In this document: positions 23,552 through 31,056 of the stretch, piece after piece
Layout of the letters: each line of letters opens with the position of its first letter
How positions within the stretch are numbered: the stretch's first letter is position 1
From: a virus
Length of the DNA: 37,510 nucleotides
Direction: 5' to 3' (one strand)
IMG/VR virus record: IMGVR_UViG_3300031718_000092
Coordinates: 1 to 37,510 of that record
Notes under the pieces: model-generated
What the model was told of the DNA's origin: nothing
Seen by the model: the letters and a program-made list of their open reading frames with translations, nothing else
Databases searched by the model: none
Made by a program: the position numbers and the translations under genes

Positions 23552-25243
23552 CTACTTCTTTGCGGGCCTCATCATAGCGAAGAACCGGCCTAGGAACCCA
23601 GCGGACTCCTTAGGCGGCATACGGGCGGCCAGCTCGATGGCCTGTTGCTCCTTGGCGTCCTGCTCCTGCTTGGCACGGGCCTGGTTCTTCTTGAGCCGTT
23701 CCCGGATGGTATCGGCCATGGGCGGGTCCACCATCTCGACCAGGGTATCCCCGTCGATAACGCCTTCCTTATACAGTTCCATAGCGGTGGACTTCATATC
23801 CCCGCTGAATATGGGGCTGCTGGTGTGAGGAGATACCCGGACGGTGAAGTTCTTGCTGAACTGCCCGGCCACGAACAGCTCGCCAGATTCGGTAGTCAGG
23901 GCGGTGTCGTCCTCCTGCTGGAGCCCCATGAGGATCATCCGCCCTTCTTTCTCCAGGTCGCCGCGCACGATCATGCCGGTCTGCTTCAAGCGGGCGCCGG
24001 ACATCTGAGCTAGTAGGTCGCCGTGCTGGCCGGCCCGTACCCCCTGCTCGCCCTTGCCCTGGAGGATAGGGGACATGCCGGACACGTCGTCCATCATGGT
24101 ATCGAAGCGGTCCAGGATGAACATGGCGTCGTCCGGCAGCTTGGGCTCGAATACTTCGACCTTGGCGGATGGGGACTGGGCGCTGATGGCGCCGCCCGGG
24201 CGCATGAACGCCGCGGCCTTCTCGTCGGTGATGCCCATGAACCCGGACAGGCTTACCGGCGGCTTGAGCTGGCGGGCGAACAACTGATCCACCTCGTTCA
24301 TGCGCTTCTCGCGCCACATCTGGAGAGGCACGATCAGGGCGCACTCGGAGATGCCCCAGAAGTAGTCGTACATGGGGGACGGGACCAGGGCCTCGAACGG
24401 CAGCTCCCCCTCGACGTAGATATTGGCTCGGTCGTAGATCACGATGTCGGGGTCGGCCAGGGTGACGGTGCGGTAGTCGGATAGGTCGTCGTCCCAGACC
24501 CACAGCTCAAACATCTGCACCAAGTCCTGATTGACCTTGGCGACGTAATCGAACTGCTGGAACGGCCCACCCGATACCACGCCGGTCATGGTGCCGGCGA
24601 CGCTGGGGGCCGTGGAATTGGTGAGGATGAGACGGCCGACGTTGGTGGGGAACGCGGTCTCATCCTGCTTGCCGCGGGTACTAACCCGGCCGATTATCTC
24701 CTCCCGGGCCGGGTGGTCCTTAAGCAACCGGTCCAGCTCGGACTTGCTGATGGTGTATATCTGGACCACGGCCTCCTGGTCGTCCAGGTTGGTGATGTCC
24801 TCGCGCAACACCCCGAAGTTGCCCGGCTCCTGGAGGTAGTAGTTCAGGTGGCCGTTGACCCAGATGTGCTTGGACAACATGCAGCCGAACACCAGGGACC
24901 ATTTCAGCTTCTCCTGGTACTTCTCGTCGGCCTTGCTGCCATGCCAGTGCTGCTGGGCCCGGCGGCCCATGGCGGCGCCGCGTTCCACATCCTTGCTGTC
25001 GGTCATGTCGTCCGGCTCGACGCTGAACCGCATGGTCTCCTGTGAGTAGAGGTAGGAGGCTTTCAGGGAAATCTGGGGATAGATGCGGTTGTACCGGGCC
25101 GGCGTCGCGGTGTCGGAGGCGTAGAGGTAGAACTTGCGCAGCGAGTCGTACCACGCCCTGCGGTCCTGGCGGGACACCAGGCAGCGGTTCAGCACGTCCT
25201 GGTAGAACGCCGCTCGCTCGCGCAGATCCTCGGGGACACGCAT
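23552..25243 (-). CDS. Portal protein, 563 aa
   Basis: The dodecameric portal forms the unique vertex through which DNA enters and leaves. The protein has the size and mixed alpha/beta architecture of podovirus portals, with features such as YNRIYPQISLKASYLYSQET, PSPMYDYFWGISECALIVPL and SGMSPILQGKGEQGVRAGQH. A Lys/Arg/Gln-rich helical C-terminus (KKNQARAKQEQDAKEQQA) could be the barrel. It lies between TerL and the scaffold, in the standard order. Coupled to the upstream zinc-ribbon gene (TAATG). Confidence 0.85.
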   Translation of the reverse strand: MRVPEDLRERAAFYQDVLNRCLVSRQDRRAWYDSLRKFYLYASDTATPARYNRIYPQISLKASYLYSQETMRFSVEPDDMTDSKDVERGAAMGRRAQQHWHGSKADEKYQEKLKWSLVFGCMLSKHIWVNGHLNYYLQEPGNFGVLREDITNLDDQEAVVQIYTISKSELDRLLKDHPAREEIIGRVSTRGKQDETAFPTNVGRLILTNSTAPSVAGTMTGVVSGGPFQQFDYVAKVNQDLVQMFELWVWDDDLSDYRTVTLADPDIVIYDRANIYVEGELPFEALVPSPMYDYFWGISECALIVPLQMWREKRMNEVDQLFARQLKPPVSLSGFMGITDEKAAAFMRPGGAISAQSPSAKVEVFEPKLPDDAMFILDRFDTMMDDVSGMSPILQGKGEQGVRAGQHGDLLAQMSGARLKQTGMIVRGDLEKEGRMILMGLQQEDDTALTTESGELFVAGQFSKNFTVRVSPHTSSPIFSGDMKSTAMELYKEGVIDGDTLVEMVDPPMADTIRERLKKNQARAKQEQDAKEQQAIELAARMPPKESAGFLGRFFAMMRPAKK

Positions 25244-25710
25244 TAGGTCTTAGCGTCCTCGGGATGGATGACCTTGGAGGACGGCCGCGGCCGGTGAAAC
25301 ACCTTCTGCACCTGGCCGAACCCCAGGGTGTCGCGGGATTCACGCGGGATGCCACTCTGAGCCTGCATGTTGCGGGCCTTGGACACCGCGTCGGCCCCGT
25401 TCATGCCGGCGAAGTTACCGGCGATGTGCTGGCGCAGCTCTGTCACTTCCGGCTCCTCGCGCTGCCTGGGCGGCCGGATGTCGGTCTGACCGCGCTCCTC
25501 CAACCCATCCTTGATGAGCGTGTCGATGCGCTTCATGCTGGTGGACTTGAAGTTAAGGGAGGGCGCCTGGAGGATGACCTGCTTGCCCTGCTTGCCGCAC
25601 TTGGGGCAGAACGCGATCTTGGGTTCCTCGTGGATACCGAACGACATCTCCCAAATGGAGACGATACCGCGTTTCAGGCAGGGTTCGCATTGGAAATCGT
25701 AGTTCGCCAT
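25243..25710 (-). CDS. FmdB-like zinc-ribbon protein, 155 aa
   Basis: N-terminal zinc ribbon with C8-x2-C11 and C35-x2-C38 (MANYDFQCEPC, then FCPKCGKQG). The remainder is polar and probably helical, ending in a Pro/Arg-rich stretch. The start is placed at ATG 25710, one base after the TerL stop. Similar proteins are found between terminase and portal genes in many phages, with no known function. Confidence 0.65.
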   Translation of the reverse strand: MANYDFQCEPCLKRGIVSIWEMSFGIHEEPKIAFCPKCGKQGKQVILQAPSLNFKSTSMKRIDTLIKDGLEERGQTDIRPPRQREEPEVTELRQHIAGNFAGMNGADAVSKARNMQAQSGIPRESRDTLGFGQVQKVFHRPRPSSKVIHPEDAKT

Positions 25711-25711
25711 G

Positions 25712-27499
25712 TCAGTTGGGCCTCCCACTGAGGATTCCACGGAGATAGTTGTTGACCACGGAATTGACCGTGCCATCCATCGCATTAGGCTGCGGACCGT
25801 CATCCAGTATCTCCCGGTGGACGTAGCGTTCGTTGCCGATGAGGGTCGGCTGAATCTGCTCCATCCATGCCTGTACGCACAGGGCCAAGGCTATCACACG
25901 GTCGTCCTTGCTGCGACCCTGGCCGCCGATGCTTGAGCCCTCCTGGACCACGAACCGGGCCTCCTCGGCCCAGTCCTCGCTGTTGATGGTCAGGTACTTG
26001 CGTTCGATGGCGTCGCGTAGATTGTTCATCATAATGGGCTTCGTGGAGGGCGTCGTCTGCCACTGCCATACCTGCCCCGACCCCATGCTATCCGGCCGTC
26101 GGTAGATGTAATGCTCGATGGACGAGAAAAGGGCCATGAGCTTCTTCCCGGCTGCGTCACTTCCGCGGAAGGACTTGCCGGAGAGGAGGGAGGGTAGGCG
26201 CTGGAGTTCCTGGAGGACCCCACGGCCGGGGCCGTTGATTTCAAGAATGCAGGTACAGCGGGACTTGTTCTCCAGCATGTAAGCGCCCGCCAGATGGCAG
26301 ATGATCCACGCGAAACCATACATCGTGCCCACGCGGCTGCTGTACTCAGCCACCTGCTCGATGTGGTCCGCATAGCAGCGGCATACCTGGATGACGAACT
26401 GGTCGGCCCAGTCCGATGAACCGTAAGCGGGGTCAGCTCCGATGACATAGTGTGCCTCCGGTACAGGTTCTTCCCATACCTTCAATTCTCCCTCTTGGGT
26501 CGCGTGTATCCGCATCTCCGAGAAATCCGCGCCCACCTCGTAACGATACGCCTGATACGGGCGCTTGGCAGCCTTCTTCTTGATGGCGTAGATGCTGTCG
26601 GTGGAGAAGAACTGGTCTCCCGTCAGGATGAACGCATGGTCCTCAGTCGGCGGGAAATTCTGCATCATCAGCTTGATGTCGCGTATCTCAGTCTCCAGCT
26701 TCCAGCGCCACCAGGCGATCTGCTCGGGCGTGATGTCGAAGTCGTAGAGCCGCTTCACGTCCCGTATCCAGGCGCGCTCCTCCGGCAGTATCACGCCGTC
26801 CCAGTAGAACTTAAACAGCTTGTCGTCCTTGGGGATGGACAGCGCCTCCTTGCGCCACCAGCCGATGAAGATGGCCTTCTGGGTCTTGCTGCGCTTAGCG
26901 TCCTGGTACATGTCGTGGAACATGTTGAAGCCCTTGGCCGTGGACTCGAATAAATAGAGACGACGCGGGTTCTGTTCGGCCAGCGCGGACATGAGCGAGC
27001 GTAGCCCATCCTCGTCGGCCCAAGTGGAGGTCTCGGTGCCATGCACGAAGTTGATACCCTTGCCCTGCGCCATGGTGCCCTTCTTGCGCGTGCCGGCGAT
27101 GATGTAGTTCACGCGGCTGCGGTTGGCGAACACCAGTTGGTTGCGGTTGTGGTTGACGACCTTGATCTTATAGCTGTTCGGCAGGTACTTGAGATAGCCT
27201 TCGAGCGTGGACTTGAAGTAGTCGCGGTTGCTCTCGTCGTCCGTGATGATGCTGCCCTGCATACCGCGGTAGTTCATCTGCCAGAACAGGTCCAGCGCGA
27301 GACAGATGGTGGACATGCCGCCCTGGCGGAACTTGAGGGCGATGAACGTGTGGATGTCCTGTTCGAGCCCGGCGATGACCTCATCCACGAAATACTGCTG
27401 CGAGCCCATCAGCGGCCACAGCTTGATGAGCCCCTGCTCCTTGGACTCGATGGTCAGGTGACGGCAGAACTCGTAGAACTTCTCACGCGGGAATTTCAT
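25712..27499 (-). CDS. Terminase large subunit (packaging ATPase-nuclease), 595 aa
   Basis: This enzyme pumps DNA into the prohead and cuts it. The N-terminal ATPase has a deviant Walker A RQGGMST at 58-64, a likely Walker B/acid at about 150-162 (NFVHGTETSTWAD) and the coupling motif LFEST at 183-187. The C-terminal RNase H-like nuclease begins at GADPAYG (354-360), with a further acidic site in LEIN and SKDDRV. The length is normal. It follows a small gene with a 17-nt overlap. A small subunit could not be identified with confidence. Confidence 0.9.
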   Translation of the reverse strand: MKFPREKFYEFCRHLTIESKEQGLIKLWPLMGSQQYFVDEVIAGLEQDIHTFIALKFRQGGMSTICLALDLFWQMNYRGMQGSIITDDESNRDYFKSTLEGYLKYLPNSYKIKVVNHNRNQLVFANRSRVNYIIAGTRKKGTMAQGKGINFVHGTETSTWADEDGLRSLMSALAEQNPRRLYLFESTAKGFNMFHDMYQDAKRSKTQKAIFIGWWRKEALSIPKDDKLFKFYWDGVILPEERAWIRDVKRLYDFDITPEQIAWWRWKLETEIRDIKLMMQNFPPTEDHAFILTGDQFFSTDSIYAIKKKAAKRPYQAYRYEVGADFSEMRIHATQEGELKVWEEPVPEAHYVIGADPAYGSSDWADQFVIQVCRCYADHIEQVAEYSSRVGTMYGFAWIICHLAGAYMLENKSRCTCILEINGPGRGVLQELQRLPSLLSGKSFRGSDAAGKKLMALFSSIEHYIYRRPDSMGSGQVWQWQTTPSTKPIMMNNLRDAIERKYLTINSEDWAEEARFVVQEGSSIGGQGRSKDDRVIALALCVQAWMEQIQPTLIGNERYVHREILDDGPQPNAMDGTVNSVVNNYLRGILSGRPN

Positions 27500-27710
27500 C
27501 GTGCGCCCGGTGTTGGTCGAGGATGTCCTGTTGGGCGGTCTCCATGGCGCCTATCATCTCCATGACGGTGGCGTCCCCATAGAACTTCCACGACCATGTA
27601 TCGCCATAGCGCGTGATGAGGATGCCGGTGTCGGGCTTGTCACGGGACAGATGCGCGATGAGCGCGTCCAGGTCTCGTTCCTTCGGGGTGCGCAACTTGG
27701 TGACTGACAT
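27483..27710 (-). CDS. Small hypothetical protein upstream of TerL, 75 aa
   Basis: Not recognised. Starts MSVTKLRTPKERDLDALIAH. ATG 27710 overlaps the methyltransferase stop (TGATG); its own end overlaps the TerL start by 17 nt. Mixed alpha/beta, with GDTWSWKFYGDATVMEMIG. Position allows a packaging role, but small terminases usually carry an HTH, which is not seen. Confidence 0.6.
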   Translation of the reverse strand: MSVTKLRTPKERDLDALIAHLSRDKPDTGILITRYGDTWSWKFYGDATVMEMIGAMETAQQDILDQHRAHDEIPA

Positions 27711-28252
27711 CAGAGGACCACGTATTCCTGGTTGCCGGTTGACGACTGCTTTATCTGCTCGGCCGTGAACCACTCTCGCACGGCGCGCTTGGCGCCCTCC
27801 AGGTTAGGTGAATCATCGAACCAGATGACGCCGCCCTTCAACATGCGCGGCAACAGATACCAGATGCTCTTGTGTACGCTCTCGTACTGGTCGCAGTCAA
27901 CGTGAGCGAACGCGATATACTTCCCAGTGAACTCCTTGGAGGCGCAGTCGGGGAACACGCCCTTGACCACGATGGCGTCGGGGATGGCGCGCTGCACTTC
28001 CTCGTAGCTGGTGTCCGCGAACTCTCCGATCTTGTGCCGGTCCCACAGCGGATGCTGGTTCGGCATCCCCTCGAAGGTGTCGTAGCAGATGAACCACCGG
28101 CCCTGCTGGGTGGCGAGCTTGTCCAGGTGCCAGGCGGTTCCGCCCTTGTAGACGCCGACCTCCAGGAAGCAGCCGTGCGCGGGCGTCACTTCCGCGAGCT
28201 TCAACATCTCCGTAATGGTGCCGATGTCCACCAGGGAGTGCGGGGAGCCCAT
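27710..28252 (-). CDS. TylF/MycF-like O-methyltransferase, 180 aa
   Basis: A class I methyltransferase with the glycine loop EVGVYKGGTA at 31-40, the acidic pair in YDTFEGMP at 57-64, HVDCDQYES at 117-125 and FDDS at 145-148. The two metal-binding positions of macrocin-type O-methyltransferases match the D-x-D and D-D sites. Substrates in the family are sugars or small molecules. The start is placed at ATG 28252, 4 nt after the upstream stop. It is the second methyltransferase of the window and the only evident metabolic enzyme in the late region. A role in modifying a glycan is possible. Confidence 0.8.
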   Translation of the reverse strand: MGSPHSLVDIGTITEMLKLAEVTPAHGCFLEVGVYKGGTAWHLDKLATQQGRWFICYDTFEGMPNQHPLWDRHKIGEFADTSYEEVQRAIPDAIVVKGVFPDCASKEFTGKYIAFAHVDCDQYESVHKSIWYLLPRMLKGGVIWFDDSPNLEGAKRAVREWFTAEQIKQSSTGNQEYVVL

Positions 28253-28256
28253 GGTA

Positions 28257-28487
28257 TCAACCTGGGGTTGGCTCAAGGTCGCTCTCGGTGGCGGTGAGGA
28301 CATGGTGGCCGCGCTTGCTGGCCCAGCCGAAGTAGTCGCGTAGATTGGCGTTCTCTGGCTTCGCCAGCTCGGCATCGGTCGGCTTGACGTGGTACATGGT
28401 GCCGTCGCGCCCGGTGATGACGACCTGCATGGGCACCGGCACCTGATGGCTGCGGATGAGTGTGGCGGTGGTGCCCTCGTCTCTCAC
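28257..28487 (-). CDS. Small hypothetical protein, 76 aa
   Basis: Not recognised. GTG 28487 overlaps the upstream stop (GTGA), giving a protein starting VRDEGTTATLIRSHQVPVP. It ends ESDLEPTPG. Mixed composition, no membrane segment. Confidence 0.5.
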   Translation of the reverse strand: MRDEGTTATLIRSHQVPVPMQVVITGRDGTMYHVKPTDAELAKPENANLRDYFGWASKRGHHVLTATESDLEPTPG

Positions 28488-28819
28488 ATTAATATCCTGA
28501 AACTGCCGTCGTTGGCGCGTCCGACCTGCATGACGTGACCCTCGACCTTCTCGAAGCTGGCCTTGCCGCTCCAGGACCAGGAGGCGGACTTGTGACGCGG
28601 CCCCTGGATGACCCAGTGCCACTCGCCGGACTCCAGGGACTCGACCAGGGCGCACATGTGCTTGAACGACGGCGACGGGTTGCCGTTCTTGCCGGTGTAC
28701 TGCTGCTGCATGGCGACGATGGCCTGGACGGTGAAGCGGGTATAGCCTGAGCGTTTGGCCCAGGCGAGGAGGGGGGCGGAGTCCTTGAGTTTCCTAGACA
28801 GGACTCTCGGCGTCATCAT
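28484..28819 (-). CDS. Hypothetical protein, 111 aa
   Basis: Not recognised. The start ATGATG at 28819 overlaps the previous stop (ATGA). The N-terminal half is basic and helical (RVLSRKLKDSAPLLAWAKRS). The C-terminal half is beta-rich with Trp residues (GEWHWVIQGPRHKSASWSWS). Confidence 0.6.
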   Translation of the reverse strand: MMTPRVLSRKLKDSAPLLAWAKRSGYTRFTVQAIVAMQQQYTGKNGNPSPSFKHMCALVESLESGEWHWVIQGPRHKSASWSWSGKASFEKVEGHVMQVGRANDGSFRILM

Positions 28820-28974
28820 GACCGATTGTAGTCGCGCTGTGGCCGGACGGTGCGGGTCGCGTTGCCGCTGCGCTTTGCCACGGATCGCATCCTGTTCGGA
28901 CTGCGTTCAACGGTGCCCTGAGCCTGCTTACGCTCGGCCTCCCGGGCCATATCTCCAACGGGTACGTCTGCCAT
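28816..28974 (-). CDS. Basic micro-protein, 52 aa, first gene of the late operon
   Basis: Starts MADVPVGDMAREAERKQAQG and is Arg-rich toward the C-terminus. AGGAG 6 nt before ATG 28974 fixes the start. It follows the promoter at 29009-29037 and is coupled to the next gene (ATGA). No family is recognised. Confidence 0.55.
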   Translation of the reverse strand: MADVPVGDMAREAERKQAQGTVERSPNRMRSVAKRSGNATRTVRPQRDYNRS

Positions 28975-29008
28975 CGCGGTCTCCTGTGGTGGTGGGCTAA
29001 CAGTAGCA

Positions 29009-29037
29009 GAAATACCACATCTTGCAAGGCGTGTATA
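29009..29037 (-). promoter_or_regulatory. Leftward late promoter candidate
   Basis: Minus strand: -35-like TATACA (29037-29032), 17-bp spacer, -10 TATTTC (29014-29009) preceded by TGG, an extended -10. It carries the recurring TGTGGTAT motif. It would start transcription about 30 nt before the ribosome site of gene 28974. Overlapping on the plus strand is a -10-like TATACT at 29034-29039, which could serve the rightward micro-gene at 29120. Confidence 0.5.
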
Positions 29038-29080
29038 CTGGATGGGTGTGGTGGACAACGTATGAGCCCAAGTGCCACCC

Positions 29081-29098
29081 GGCCCCCGAAAGGGGGCC
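29081..29098 (+). promoter_or_regulatory. GC hairpin with GAAA tetraloop in a leader
   Basis: Perfect 7-bp stem GGCCCCC/GGGGGCC with loop GAAA, followed by TTCTAATACC and the ribosome site AGGAGG at 29109-29114. With only a short T-run it could be a weak terminator, or a structured leader of the micro-gene. Confidence 0.55.
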
Positions 29099-29119
29099 TT
29101 CTAATACCAGGAGGCCGCA

Positions 29120-29263
29120 TTGAAGCCATATAACGTGTTGGAAGATATAGAGAAACGTGCAATTCCCGTCACCGAAAAGGGCCGCGGGAAATATGCCGGC
29201 CGATACTGCCATGCTGAAGGTCCGGTCCCCAGCCTATTTACAGAGATACCACAAGTTCAGTAA
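29120..29263 (+). CDS. TTG-initiated micro-protein, 47 aa
   Basis: After a strong AGGAGG (29109-29114) and five bases, TTG opens a 47-codon frame: LKPYNVLEDIEKRAIPVTEK, then a basic aromatic part and the end EIPQVQ. It lies on the plus strand amid leftward genes. The leader (hairpin, CTAATAC, ribosome site, CCGCA) resembles that ahead of 32722. Length is too small for a family call. Real coding is likely but not certain. Confidence 0.5.
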   Translation: MKPYNVLEDIEKRAIPVTEKGRGKYAGRYCHAEGPVPSLFTEIPQVQ

Positions 29264-29358
29264 ACTTTACATCGCCCGGGTTAGCGCCCCTGGGCGGCCG
29301 GGTACGGGGCTAAATGGCTACGATTCCTGATGCCCCGTGTCCTGCCTTGGAATTAAAA
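29264..29358. other. Structured intergenic stretch without a gene
   Basis: GC-rich segment between the rightward micro-gene and the leftward terminator. It can form ACGGGGC/GCCCCGT (7 bp, a loop of about 21 nt) and other CG stems. I checked for a tRNA and saw no T-loop pattern. It may be a small RNA or simple spacer. Confidence 0.25.
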
Positions 29359-29385
29359 GGCCCCGGCGTGTTACCGACCGGGGCC
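29359..29385 (-). terminator. Rho-independent terminator, leftward
   Basis: Minus strand: perfect 8-bp stem GGCCCCGG/CCGGGGCC with an 11-nt loop, followed by TTTTAATT. It ends the micro-gene operon that reads down to 29441. Confidence 0.8.
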
Positions 29386-29440
29386 ACCCTAAACACTATT
29401 GAGCTTCCGACCGGGTTGCCTCCTCGTTGTTGTGGAGAAA

Positions 29441-29611
29441 TCAAGTCTTGATCGTGAACATCCTGCCAGGCTTGCGCCAGAACAGGCCGATGATGAGCGG
29501 TTCCACGTGGAACACCATGCGCAGGCGCCCCACTTCCAGGTAGGTCACGTCTAGGTCTGAACTGCGGGATGGGTTGAATACCAGCCCCCAGTCGGTCGTG
29601 ACGGCTTTCAC
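29441..29611 (-). CDS. Micro-gene, 56 aa
   Basis: GTG overlaps the stop of the preceding 13-codon ORF (GTGA). It reads VKAVTTDWGLVFNPSRSSDL and goes on with beta strands (VTYLEVGRLRMVFHVEPLII). It is the last of a six-frame coupled chain, and a terminator follows. Function unknown. Confidence 0.55.
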   Translation of the reverse strand: MKAVTTDWGLVFNPSRSSDLDVTYLEVGRLRMVFHVEPLIIGLFWRKPGRMFTIKT

Positions 29612-29649
29612 TTGGGGTAGGTCCGGCGCTGTATGTGGAATATACCCAT
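29608..29649 (-). CDS. 13-aa coupled ORF
   Basis: MGIFHIQRRTYPK. Start and stop overlap both neighbours (TGATG and GTGA). Too short to judge alone; the tight coupling of the whole chain is the evidence. Confidence 0.35.
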   Translation of the reverse strand: MGIFHIQRRTYPK

Positions 29650-29819
29650 CAGCAGGCGCCTTTCAGGGTGCCGTTCGGGCGGGAGCCTAACCCGTAGGTC
29701 TTGGTGGGCTGCATACCGCTATCACCCTTCTGGTTCTGGTTCGGCGGGTTGTAGGACTGACCGCGGGTGTTGCGTTCCCCGATCTTGGTCTTGCTATGGT
29801 CTACGGTACGGCCGGGCAT
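29649..29819 (-). CDS. Micro-gene, 56 aa, polar
   Basis: Starts MPGRTVDHSKTKIGERNTRG; the rest is Asn/Gln/Pro/Gly-rich and probably disordered. TGATG overlaps join it to both neighbours. Confidence 0.5.
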   Translation of the reverse strand: MPGRTVDHSKTKIGERNTRGQSYNPPNQNQKGDSGMQPTKTYGLGSRPNGTLKGAC

Positions 29820-29872
29820 CAGCGTGGTTTCCGCTTGTAGCCGGCGCGGGGACTCGGGCGTTGTTTCAACAT
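29819..29872 (-). CDS. 17-aa basic ORF
   Basis: MLKQRPSPRAGYKRKPR, preceded by AAGAGGTGA and followed by an overlapping ATG (TGATG). Very basic. Kept because of a ribosome site and coupling. Confidence 0.4.
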   Translation of the reverse strand: MLKQRPSPRAGYKRKPR

Positions 29873-29876
29873 GGGG

Positions 29877-29990
29877 TCACCTCTTGGACGACTTTCGGGT
29901 ATCGCGCTTGGTGCGCTTGCCGCGGGGATTCCCGGCGGCTACACCCTGGCGGGTGGTGCCGAACACGGTTATGGGCTGGGATTTCCTCAT
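29877..29990 (-). CDS. Basic micro-gene, 37 aa
   Basis: Starts MRKSQPITVFGTTRQGVAAG and ends RDTRKSSKR; strongly basic. The ATG overlaps the stop of the 147-residue gene (ATGA). It may bind nucleic acid; no family is recognised. Confidence 0.5.
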   Translation of the reverse strand: MRKSQPITVFGTTRQGVAAGNPRGKRTKRDTRKSSKR

Positions 29991-30430
29991 GGTGAACTGA
30001 GTGTAGCCTCGAGGTAGGACACTTGCAAGGTCGCCAGGGCCGCGGTCTCACCGGGCGCGCAGACGGCGATCTTGATCGTGTAGTCGCCGGGATCAGTGAT
30101 GATGGGTTCCCTGGGCTCGTAGTCCGAGACGTTGTGTAGGTAGATGCCGTCGGCCCGGTATTCCAGGACGCCCAGCCAGGCAGTCGTGCCGCCAGGGATG
30201 GTGCGTTCGCCCATGGTCAGATCCATGCCGGCCCACTTGAGCAGGGCATCATCCTTCGGGGGATTGCCGTTCACGGACTCCACGAACCCGACGACGCCGG
30301 AGACCGTGACATCGCTCTGGACCGAGACTTTCAGGACGCGCATGGGGGCGGCGGATTCCTTGTCCTTGCCGTACTTCACGTGGGGAGAAATCACGTAGTC
30401 ATTGATGGCGAGCATCATGGCAGTCCTCAA
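29987..30430 (-). CDS. Hypothetical beta-rich protein, 147 aa
   Basis: First and longest gene of the micro-gene chain. Mainly strands (VKVSVQSDVTVSGVVGFVE and YTIKIAVCAPGETAALATL), suggestive of an Ig-like or jelly-roll fold. GAGGAC precedes the ATG. TACCACATCTTG in its leader (30439-30433 reversed) is a recurring motif. Could be a head decoration or host-interaction protein; uncertain. Confidence 0.6.
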   Translation of the reverse strand: MRTAMMLAINDYVISPHVKYGKDKESAAPMRVLKVSVQSDVTVSGVVGFVESVNGNPPKDDALLKWAGMDLTMGERTIPGGTTAWLGVLEYRADGIYLHNVSDYEPREPIITDPGDYTIKIAVCAPGETAALATLQVSYLEATLSSP

Positions 30431-30476
30431 GATGTGGTAGGCCCAATCAGCGTAGTACAGACGCGGGCAAAAAGAA

Positions 30477-30498
30477 AGCCCCAGGTTAGGCTGGGGCT
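30477..30498 (-). terminator. Rho-independent terminator, leftward
   Basis: Minus strand: perfect 8-bp stem AGCCCCAG/CTGGGGCT with a 6-nt loop, followed by TTCTTTTT. It ends the transcript of the two small genes at 30871-30558. Confidence 0.85.
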
Positions 30499-30557
30499 CA
30501 ATGCCGGTTGGGGTTACCGGCTGGGCAGGGTCTACGGAAACATCAGGGATAGTCTAG

Positions 30558-30665
30558 TCAATTCTCGCCGGGTTGTCCAGCGGCGGTCTCCTGGATGCGG
30601 CCGATAAGCCAGATGGCTAAGATCCATCCGAGGAAGAAGCCGATGACGAACGCGACTGCGATCAC
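30558..30665 (-). CDS. Single-TM micro-protein, 35 aa
   Basis: GTG overlaps the upstream stop (GTGA). Residues 1-22 form one hydrophobic helix (VIAVAFVIGFFLGWILAIWL), then a short polar tail GRIQETAAGQPGEN. A small inner-membrane protein of this kind could act in lysis control, superinfection exclusion or host interference. A terminator follows. Confidence 0.6.
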   Translation of the reverse strand: MIAVAFVIGFFLGWILAIWLIGRIQETAAGQPGEN

Positions 30666-30871
30666 ATCGTACCGCCAGTGCCCATATCGGGCCCCATGCG
30701 GTCCTGGTCATCCCGGGCCTGGGCCTTCACGTTGCGGTCAGCCTGGACCGCGGTGCGGTCGGAGGTATCACGGGCACGCCTGGCATCGGTCTGACGGGCT
30801 ACCTGCCGGCGTAGCGCCTGCTGACCTGGGTTCTTGCGGGTGGAGCGGGACATGCAGACAGCGTAGCACAT
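30662..30871 (-). CDS. Charged small protein, 62-69 aa
   Basis: Highly charged, Arg/Gln/Asp-rich and helical. ATG 30871 or ATG 30853 (MSRSTRKNPGQQALRRQ) may start it; neither has a good ribosome site. The stop overlaps the GTG of the membrane micro-protein. Not recognised. Confidence 0.5.
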   Translation of the reverse strand: MCYAVCMSRSTRKNPGQQALRRQVARQTDARRARDTSDRTAVQADRNVKAQARDDQDRMGPDMGTGGTM

Positions 30872-30885
30872 GGGGAGGAAAAGGA

Positions 30886-30913
30886 AAGGGCCCGAGATTT
30901 CTCCCAGGCCCTT
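30886..30913 (-). terminator. Terminator-like hairpin, leftward
   Basis: AAGGGCC/GGCCCTT (7 bp) encloses a second stem GAGA/TCTC. On the minus strand it is followed by TCCTTTTCC. It lies between the TTG-initiated ORF (ends 30919) and gene 30871, so it either ends the former or attenuates the latter. Confidence 0.6.
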
Positions 30914-30918
30914 GCAAG

Positions 30919-31056
30919 TTAGCAGGCAGGTGCTAAACTTGCCGGTAGGTGTTCACGGCACCCAATCAAAGAATACCACATCTTCTCCCGATTGCAAGCC
31001 GTGTCCCCCAGCCGGGGCTGACCCGTCCCTGCCCAACTCGCATCGGCGAGCGGCAA
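30919..31056 (-). CDS. Possible TTG-initiated micro-protein, 45 aa
   Basis: Minus strand: AAGGAGGA (31068-31061), then TTTA and TTG. The frame reads LPLADASWAGTGQPRLGDTA and ends SLAPAC at a stop six nt before a terminator hairpin. Ribosome site, frame and terminator make a complete small unit. Against it, the frame contains a promoter-like TTGCAA (30992-30997) and TATTCT (30975-30970) pair, so it may instead be a leader region. Confidence 0.4.
   Translation of the reverse strand: MPLADASWAGTGQPRLGDTACNREKMWYSLIGCREHLPASLAPAC

Noticed and set aside
29264-29358. Possible tRNA
   Set aside because: GC stems exist but no T-loop consensus, no acceptor pairing of seven bases, and no clear anticodon arm.
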